64,000 nt of DNA, from positions 1 through 64,000 of the forward strand of contig NZ_JBIWXY010000001.1 in NCBI RefSeq assembly GCF_044751345.1. Direction: 5' to 3'. Of the stretch, positions 57,818 to 64,000 are shown one piece after another. The stretch's first letter is position 1, and the number at the start of each line of letters is the position of its first letter. This stretch comes from Methylobacillus methanolivorans (GTDB lineage: Bacteria; Pseudomonadota; Gammaproteobacteria; Burkholderiales; Methylophilaceae). The translations under genes and the position numbers were made by a program. Under the pieces are notes generated by a model that ran no database searches, had not been told where the DNA came from, and worked only from the letters and a program-made list of their open reading frames with translations.

Positions 57818-59284
57818 TCAGGAGCTTAGTAGTTCATCCCCAATTTGCTGGATATGCTGTAATAACTCTGCCTGATGTACGGCTTGCGTATACGGGTTCA
57901 TGAGGGTGCACCTGAGCCAAGTGTTTTCATCAATGCTGACTTGGCTTAAATGAAATAACCCTTGGTGCAAAAGCGATTGGCGAATGTTTGCTTGCAGTCG
58001 ATTAAGCGCGCCTTGCGCCAATGCTTGCTTGCCAAGATAACGGAAGCAGATGATATTGGTTTCAGGAGGCATCAGGAGCTCAAACCCTGCGGTCTGGCTG
58101 ACTAAGCTAGCAAACTGCTCGGCCAGCAAAAAGACATGCTCGATCAGCCTAGCTAACCCTTGTCGGCCATAAAGCTTGAAAGCCACTAATAATTGCAGGC
58201 CCATCATGCGCTTTGTGCATTCCAGCGTCCTGGCGCTGATATTGAAGTCTTGAATTTCTCTATCATCCTCTTGGTGAAATAGGTAAGAGGCATCCTGAGC
58301 AAATGCGCGATAGCTACTTGCCTTGTCACGGAAAAGTACGGCAGAGAGCGTGGCGGGCATGTAGAGCAATTTGTGTGCATCCCAAGTGACAGAGTCTGCT
58401 AGCGCAATCCCTTCCAGTTTGGAGCCATGGTGTGTTGATAGTAGTGCGGAAGCACCATGTGCAGCATCAATATGTAGCCATAAACCTTGTGTGCGACAGT
58501 ATTCGCCTATGGCTTGCAAAGGGTCGATGCTACCTGTCGCCGTGCAGCCCGCTGTTGCGACCACAGCCATGACATGTTCATCTCGCTTGATGCACGCTTG
58601 GTGAGCTTGTCTTAATGCCTCAATCGACATCCTGCCTTTGGCATCTGCTTCAACGGCAATGACTGCCTCCGTTCCCAGCCCCATCATCCCTGCTGCACGG
58701 CTGATCGAGTAATGTGACAGTGCTGAGGTGAGGATGCGCAATGGCCCTCTGACAGTCGTGATGCCTTTATCCCAAATGTGAGGGTCTATTGTTTGCCGTG
58801 CTGCAAGCAAAGCAGTGAGGTTGGCTTGGCTTCCTCCCGAGGTGAGCACGCCCGTTCCATGCGTCCAGCCTATCATGCTACTTAGCCAGCGAATAAGCTG
58901 GCGTTCAATCAAGGTGGCAACCGGGCCGGTTTCATAGACCGCCATCGCCTGGTTGCTAAATGATGCGACCAAGTCGGCAAGAGCCGCTAAGGGTAGTGGC
59001 GGTGCTGCTTGATGCGCCATGCTATGTGGGTGATGCATGGCTAGCTGCCGAGGTAAAATTTCTTGCTGCAACCAAGCAGACAACTGATGGGGCTCAAGCA
59101 CTGGATGCTCTGGCATCTCTTGTTCCCATGCCTGCTCAGCATCTAGTGGGGATTGCCATTGAATCAAGCTAGCATTGCCTTGTAATTCAAGCGCTAGTTG
59201 TTCTGCAAGCGCATCAATCAATGCATGGCCACTGGCCCTGAACTGCTCAGTATCAAAGAGGCGATTAAGTTCTGGGGAGGTCAT
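57818..59284 (-). CDS. PLP-dependent (group II) amino-acid decarboxylase
   Basis: 488 residues of the glutamate/diaminobutyrate/aromatic-L-amino-acid decarboxylase family. Visible: GVLTSGGSQANLTALL (PLP phosphate region), AVVATAGCTATGSIDP, LHIDAAHGAS (Asp/His), and the Schiff-base Lys in SVTWDAHKLLYMP (about residue 300). Substrate is not clear; L-2,4-diaminobutyrate decarboxylases are the closest type I can think of. It begins 4 nt inside the upstream oxygenase gene (ATGA), so the two are translationally coupled. Confidence 0.88.
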   Translation of the reverse strand: MTSPELNRLFDTEQFRASGHALIDALAEQLALELQGNASLIQWQSPLDAEQAWEQEMPEHPVLEPHQLSAWLQQEILPRQLAMHHPHSMAHQAAPPLPLAALADLVASFSNQAMAVYETGPVATLIERQLIRWLSSMIGWTHGTGVLTSGGSQANLTALLAARQTIDPHIWDKGITTVRGPLRILTSALSHYSISRAAGMMGLGTEAVIAVEADAKGRMSIEALRQAHQACIKRDEHVMAVVATAGCTATGSIDPLQAIGEYCRTQGLWLHIDAAHGASALLSTHHGSKLEGIALADSVTWDAHKLLYMPATLSAVLFRDKASSYRAFAQDASYLFHQEDDREIQDFNISARTLECTKRMMGLQLLVAFKLYGRQGLARLIEHVFLLAEQFASLVSQTAGFELLMPPETNIICFRYLGKQALAQGALNRLQANIRQSLLHQGLFHLSQVSIDENTWLRCTLMNPYTQAVHQAELLQHIQQIGDELLSS

Positions 59285-59919
59285 GGTAGCGTTGAACTAC
59301 GCTTTCTAAACCATCCTGTGAGGCTGATGCGAGGATGGGATGCAGGTAGCACCTCATGCCAGAATTGACTGGAAAGAAACACGACCAAAGTACCACCGTG
59401 CGGCACGGTATCAATATAAGGGGTGGGTTCTTTTCCATCTAGGTAAAGACGCAGTTGACCGCCATCTTTTTCTTCCCAGGCTTCGTTCAGATACAAAATG
59501 CAGCTTACCTGCCTTTCCTCGTTGCCACGGAACTGATCCAGGTGCTTGTTATATATTGCCCCTGGTGGATAAATGGCAAAGTGGTTTTCAAGCTCGAACA
59601 GTCCTAAAAAAAGATGCTCGTTCAACGATTCGCGCAAAGCTTCCATGATGCGGGAAAAATCCTGTTGCACGGCGCTTGCATCAACATGATCCAGCCAGTG
59701 GATCAAATCGCCACGTATCCTGTGATCCAGCGTGTTATGTTCGGCCTTGCCGATAGTAGCGCGCGCTAACTTGCCTGCCGCTTGTAGCGTTAAGGCCTCT
59801 TTACGTAATGCGCTAATGAAGTCGTCAGGGAGAAAATCGGGGATGATCACGTAGCCTTGCTCGGCAAGGGAGTGGGTAATGTGCTCAATATGCTGGCTGA
59901 TGTTGGCAAAAGGAAGCAT
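59281..59919 (-). CDS. 2-oxoglutarate/Fe(II) oxygenase family protein
   Basis: 212 residues from ATG 59919. The facial triad is visible: His-x-Asp in YNKHLDQFRG and the late His in SSQFWHEVLPA, with the 2OG-binding Arg in RISLTGWFRKR. The type resembles prolyl-4-hydroxylase-like or SM-20-type enzymes. The frame is open upstream to 60258 through the tRNA-Val gene, which rules out that longer start. Translation-coupled to the decarboxylase, suggesting that the two act on one pathway. Confidence 0.85.
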   Translation of the reverse strand: MLPFANISQHIEHITHSLAEQGYVIIPDFLPDDFISALRKEALTLQAAGKLARATIGKAEHNTLDHRIRGDLIHWLDHVDASAVQQDFSRIMEALRESLNEHLFLGLFELENHFAIYPPGAIYNKHLDQFRGNEERQVSCILYLNEAWEEKDGGQLRLYLDGKEPTPYIDTVPHGGTLVVFLSSQFWHEVLPASHPRISLTGWFRKRSSTLP

Positions 59920-60057
59920 GAAAAAACCTGATGAAAACGTATCCTTATTATAACGGGGTGACCTTGGTAGATGGCGGCCAGATTTTTTGCTCTCAGGATT
60001 GCGAAGCCAAGGGCATTGCGCTAAAATGCGCAGCTCTCTTGTTCTCCAAGAGCATAT

Positions 60058-60134
<77 letters not shown>

Positions 60135-60140
60135 AATTCC

Positions 60141-60169
60141 AAAAAGCCACGCATATTGCGTGGCTTTTT
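60141..60169 (+). terminator. Terminator after tRNA-Val
   Basis: AAAAAGCCACGCA (60141-60153) with TGCGTGGCTTTTT (60157-60169), loop TAT. Intrinsic terminator. Confidence 0.93.
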
Positions 60170-60400
60170 GCTTTTCCAGCCATCATGTTGGTTGCATACA
60201 GCCAGTGGCTATAGCCATGCCCGGATGTATACAACCAATCTTTCAGTGATTCATTCATGACGGGTTTAATTAAATATTATTAAAACATAGAGTTAGGTCA
60301 TGTTTCTTTGGATGGCTTAACTTTTGCTGCAACCTTTCCAAGCTGGCTATAAAGCCGGTATTCATTAGAAAAAACAAGATGATGGAGAAGGAGAGTGTTT

Positions 60401-63028
60401 GTGGCAGCAAAAAGTAGATTGGGCAGAAGGTGCCTATGGGGATGGATTCATCTATCTTGCACGTTGATCTTCGCCAGCGCGACTTCGGGAGCTGCTGCTG
60501 AAGCTTCTGATGTTGCAGGTGAGGCGGAGGAGAGTATTCCTGAGCCTGTGATCAAGGTTGAGGAAATCGTTATCCGTGCTCCCCGGGTAAGAATTGTCAG
60601 TCCATTGCCTGGCGTCGGTATTGAGAGAGACCAGGCTGCTACCAATATCCAGAGTGCGACTGCAAAAGAGATCGCTGAGTCACGCGCCATCAATATCACC
60701 GAGTTCATGAATAACAACATGCAGTCGGTGAGTATCAACGATTATGCTGGCAATCCTTTCCAGCAAGACCTCAATTTTCGTGGCTTTACTGCTTCTCCCA
60801 TGATTGGGACTCCCCAAGGCGTATCTGTTTATCTAGATGGCGTACGGGTCAATGAGGCATTTGGCGATGTGGTGAATTGGGATTTATTGCCTATGAATGC
60901 AATTGCCACCATGGATCTTTTGCCGGGATCCAATCCCTTGTTTGGGCTGAATACCTTGGGCGGTGCCTTGGCGATTCGCACCAAGACAGGCTTTAGTGAC
61001 AACCATGCCAGGGGCGAGTTGCTTAGCGGTGCATGGGGCAGGCAACAGGTGCAGGTTTCCAATGGTATCAATAATGGCATCATCGGCTTATTCACTGCCT
61101 ATAACCATTTCGAGGAGGATGGCTGGCGGCGAAACTCGCCCAGTAACCTGCGTCAGTTGTATAACAATGCTACGGTCAAATTACCTAAGGGCGAAATCAA
61201 CCTGAGCGCATTGAATGTGAACACCGCCTTGACTGGCAACGGCATGCTGCCGTTTGAAATGGCAGAGACCAACCGCAAATGGGTATTCACTTCACCGGAC
61301 GAATCCACCAACAAACTGGATCACTACAATTTGAATGGCAGATGGGATGTCTCTGACAACTTTACGATCTCTGCATTGGCTTACAAGCGGAAAATGAATC
61401 AGGCGGCGCTGAATGGTGATTTTTATGATGAATATCAGCAGCTGTTCAGCCGGACCAATATTGATTACATCAATGGCACATTCAACTTTTCCAACTTGAA
61501 GCAAGATAGTTTTGGTTTTAGTGTGCAGGCGGCCTGGGATGTGGGGCGTCACCAGATAGTCTTTGGTGCAGGTGTAGATAAAAACAAGATCACCTTCAGT
61601 CAGCGTGAGATGTACGGTGAGATTAATGCCAAACACGAGGTTGTGCCGGTCAGGGATGAGGCCTTTTATCTAGAGGGCATGTATGCCGCTAAATATCCTG
61701 TGATTCGCAACAACCTCAATGGGCACAGTACAACCAAGGGGGTGTTCTTCAGTGATACTTGGTCGCCTAAGGATAATGTCCATTTAACTTACGGTGCGCG
61801 CTTTAATTGGTCACGTGTAGTGAACGATCTGATATCGGATCGTGGTAACTCACTGTATCAGTTTGAATTTAATCCCTTGAACCCTGGTGGCAGTGGATTG
61901 CTCAATCCTGCCAGGCAGCGTTGCGCCTTACCTACTGATCCATTTGAGACTTTCGCTAGGTTTGTTTGCACGGATGGAGACTACAAATACCGCAGCTTCA
62001 ATCCCTCTATCGGTATTGCTTGGGAAGTGCTCGAGAATTTCAGCCTTTACGGCAATATCAGTCGAGGGGCTCGCGTGCCTACTATTATCGAGCTTGGCTG
62101 CGCGCGTGATCATACTAAAGATAGCCAGCCAGCAAGCACCAATTACCAATATGGCTGTTCAATCCCGACCTCCTTGTCTGCCGATCCCTATCTCAAGCAG
62201 GTGAGGTCTACCTCTTATGAGGCTGGACTGCGTGGCAATCACTTCGGCTTTAGCTGGAATGCTGGTGTGTTCACGACGGAACTGAAAGATGACATTCTCT
62301 TTATGCCTTTAGGGCGTAAGAATCGTGGCGTATTCGATAATTTTGGTGAAACCCTGCGCCAGGGGATTGAGCTTGGCATGAGTGGTGAACTGGGAAAAAG
62401 TAAGTTACGTCTCAACTACACCTATTTGCTCGCCACGTTTGAATCAGCGGCCAATGCAATTAATCCCAATAACAGCAGCAATACCTCGCCAACCACATTA
62501 CAGGCATACGTCAATATTGAACCGGGTGATTATCTGACCGGTATGCCAAAACATATTGTTCAGGCGAGCTGGAATTATCAGTTTTCTGAAAGGTTTGATG
62601 CCACCTTGAGCATGATCATGCATTCATATTCATTTGTGCGTGGCAATGAAAACAACGAACACCAGCCAAGAGAGGCTTCGCATGCCTGTAACCCTTGTGG
62701 TGCGCAGCCTTATGACCGCGACCCTTACGACTACATCGGCAAGGGGACAATAGCGGGTTATGCAGTGTTTAACCTGCGAGCTACCTATAAATTCAATGAT
62801 GCCATCACGCTATTCATGAAAGCAGACAATATTTTCAACAAGGACTATTCCACGGCAGGTGATCTGGGACGTAATCCTTTTGGCTCCAATGGTGGTTTCA
62901 ACCCAGACACGACGCAGTGGCAGAACACTACCTTCATCGGTCCCGGGGCTCCCCGTGCAGTGTGGGTTGGTTTGTCATTCGACTTGAATTGGAAAAAAGG
63001 GAATGCGAGTTCTTCCCCCAGGCTGTAA
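60401..63028 (+). CDS. TonB-dependent outer-membrane receptor
   Basis: About 875 residues. Signal peptide near residues 1-33 (basic start, then WIHLSCTLIFASATSGAAAE), a TonB-box-like VEEIVIRAPR (about 53-62), a plug domain (ITEFMNNNMQSVSINDY, FRGFTASPMIGTPQGVSVYLDGV) and a 22-strand barrel with the C-terminal aromatic end (WVGLSFDLNW). The frame opens with GTG 60395, but AAGGAG (60388-60393) is 7 nt before GTG 60401, which is the better start. Four barrel-loop cysteines occur. Substrate (siderophore, lanthanide chelate, cobalamin) cannot be told. Confidence 0.9.
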   Translation: MAAKSRLGRRCLWGWIHLSCTLIFASATSGAAAEASDVAGEAEESIPEPVIKVEEIVIRAPRVRIVSPLPGVGIERDQAATNIQSATAKEIAESRAINITEFMNNNMQSVSINDYAGNPFQQDLNFRGFTASPMIGTPQGVSVYLDGVRVNEAFGDVVNWDLLPMNAIATMDLLPGSNPLFGLNTLGGALAIRTKTGFSDNHARGELLSGAWGRQQVQVSNGINNGIIGLFTAYNHFEEDGWRRNSPSNLRQLYNNATVKLPKGEINLSALNVNTALTGNGMLPFEMAETNRKWVFTSPDESTNKLDHYNLNGRWDVSDNFTISALAYKRKMNQAALNGDFYDEYQQLFSRTNIDYINGTFNFSNLKQDSFGFSVQAAWDVGRHQIVFGAGVDKNKITFSQREMYGEINAKHEVVPVRDEAFYLEGMYAAKYPVIRNNLNGHSTTKGVFFSDTWSPKDNVHLTYGARFNWSRVVNDLISDRGNSLYQFEFNPLNPGGSGLLNPARQRCALPTDPFETFARFVCTDGDYKYRSFNPSIGIAWEVLENFSLYGNISRGARVPTIIELGCARDHTKDSQPASTNYQYGCSIPTSLSADPYLKQVRSTSYEAGLRGNHFGFSWNAGVFTTELKDDILFMPLGRKNRGVFDNFGETLRQGIELGMSGELGKSKLRLNYTYLLATFESAANAINPNNSSNTSPTTLQAYVNIEPGDYLTGMPKHIVQASWNYQFSERFDATLSMIMHSYSFVRGNENNEHQPREASHACNPCGAQPYDRDPYDYIGKGTIAGYAVFNLRATYKFNDAITLFMKADNIFNKDYSTAGDLGRNPFGSNGGFNPDTTQWQNTTFIGPGAPRAVWVGLSFDLNWKKGNASSSPRL

Positions 63029-63387
63029 TGGTGGTTGTTGGTGGTTGCAGTTAACCGCCTTGGTTATTTTCAGCCGAAGATTAAAGGGATAGAGCCAATG
63101 AAATGCGAAGAAAAATCATGGAGTGCATTAGTCCATTAGGACTAATTCCTGAGAAATTTTGTCCGTTTTCCTGAGATTTTCCAATTGTATATGTAAATGA
63201 TTTGTAAGTAATTTGTATCTTATTGTTAATTTTTGCTGACGCTGTTACGGATTTTCTTGTTCCTGGTGCACATGATTCAGGCCTGGAAGTTGCAATGTAT
63301 GCATCCGTGACAGTTAGTTTTTCATGACTGTCTCCGATGCAATCCCGCTAATAGGGATTGTGTAAACCAATGAAAAGGAGATTGATG
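63029..63387. other. Upstream region of the last gene
   Basis: 359 nt without a coding frame. Contains the palindrome TTAGTCC-ATTA-GGACTAA (63128-63145), direct repeats of TCCTGAGA (about 63148 and 63170), an AT-rich stretch 63181-63235, and a 5' leader hairpin CAATCCC (63340-63346)/GGGATTG (63354-63360) 15 nt before the ribosome site AAGGAG (63375-63380). Confidence 0.55.
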
Positions 63388-64000
63388 ATGAATTTTAAGT
63401 CGATGGCAATCGCTGCCATGCTGGTTTCAGCATCATCGGCATATGCGGGTGACTTTGTGAACCTGCGCGATGATTTGGCGACATTAAGCGCCGCCAATGG
63501 CGGCTTGGTGGTCGGTGCAAACAACCCGCTGCGAGATAAGTTGTACCTCAATGCAACCAGTTATAGCTGGTTGAGTGGTTACAGTAGTAACCCTGCTCAA
63601 CTGATTGCGACTTCTATTTCCTATACCGCCAATGCGGGTGCAGGCGTCCTGACGCTGCTGGATTACCGTATCAATAGTGGTGTTGAACTCTTGCCAGGCA
63701 TTGCTCAGGCAACCATCTATGATTTCGTGTTCCGCGACAGCAGTGATAACTCTTTGGTATTCGGTACGCGTTATATCAACCAAGTCAACAATGGGCAGGA
63801 AATCAACTTCTTGTATCGCTACGGTTTTGAAGGCTTTGATGCTTCATCCGCCTGGTTGTTCCTGTCGGATTTTGACTTGCGCATGTATGAAAGTGGCCGT
63901 ACGGATGATCATTCGTTTGCCAGCAGTGTGGCTTTCGATGGTGATGCGATTCGTCAGAAGTCGGATATCAGCGTCAGTGAGGGTAACCCGTACAGCGGTC
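63388..64000 (+). CDS. Secreted protein of unknown function, 3' end beyond window
   Basis: 204 residues seen; no stop in the window. AAGGAG (63375-63380) is 7 nt before ATG 63388 and 4 nt before ATG 63385. Signal peptide 1-21 (KSMAIAAMLVSASSAYA), then a beta-rich, Ser/Asn/Tyr/Gly-rich chain with few cysteines (none seen so far) and few lysines, as in secreted or PEP-CTERM-type proteins. The C-terminal sorting signal, if any, is outside the window. No recognised domain. Confidence 0.75.
   Translation, partial: MNFKSMAIAAMLVSASSAYAGDFVNLRDDLATLSAANGGLVVGANNPLRDKLYLNATSYSWLSGYSSNPAQLIATSISYTANAGAGVLTLLDYRINSGVELLPGIAQATIYDFVFRDSSDNSLVFGTRYINQVNNGQEINFLYRYGFEGFDASSAWLFLSDFDLRMYESGRTDDHSFASSVAFDGDAIRQKSDISVSEGNPYSG

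Overview
The window is bacterial chromosome, very probably from a methylotrophic betaproteobacterium of the family Methylophilaceae (Methylobacillus-like). The family call is inference. It rests on a calcium-type methanol dehydrogenase cluster (mxaFJGI then mxaRSACKLD), the betaproteobacterial order tpiA-secG-tRNA-Leu-nuoA..N-DUF2818-NUDIX, and a pyruvate dehydrogenase whose E3 subunit carries its own lipoyl domain.

Layout. 1-110: 3' end of a 5S rRNA gene and its terminator, so an rRNA operon ends here. 300-8621: an orphan ParA, msrA, corA, a secreted small protein, a flavin reductase, glnS, then birA-coaX-SPOR protein and a lysine/alanine-rich H1-like protein. 8708-14626: pyruvate dehydrogenase operon (aceE, aceF, lpdA) on the minus strand. 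15075-20315: arfB, a K+ channel with two RCK domains, a small membrane protein, then a CYTH-CHAD / ParA / SixA group on the minus strand. 20388-24382: RpfE-like protein, recJ, tpiA, secG and tRNA-Leu(GAG).

24360-30814 is a 6.4-kb integrated element inserted in the 3' end of tRNA-Leu. It has a tyrosine integrase, attL/attR direct repeats, integrase arm-site-like repeats at both ends, AlpA, a terminase-small-subunit-like HTH protein, a GIY-YIG-type nuclease, several unknown genes, and about 530 nt of gene-free but highly structured sequence. It resembles a small phage satellite. The structured stretch is the best candidate in the window for an undescribed element: nested helices start where a promoter-like sequence predicts transcription to begin.

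31398-45981 is a complete 14-gene nuo operon (respiratory complex I), followed by DUF2818, an ADP-ribose pyrophosphatase-type NUDIX protein and a YeeZ-like NAD(P)-binding protein. 48108-57741 is the mxa cluster: structural genes and electron acceptor (F, J, G, I), a strong intrinsic terminator, then the maturation genes (R, S, A, C, K, L, D). Hairpins after mxaF and between mxaG and mxaI (the latter with pseudoknot geometry) suggest expression is graded by RNA structure. 57818-64000 holds a PLP-dependent decarboxylase coupled to a 2OG-Fe(II) oxygenase, tRNA-Val(GAC), a TonB-dependent receptor, and the start of a secreted protein that runs off the window.

Metabolically, methanol is oxidised in the periplasm by MxaFI, electrons pass to cytochrome cL (MxaG), and complex I and pyruvate dehydrogenase represent central respiratory metabolism. 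All base-pairing statements were made by eye; no folding or homology search was run.
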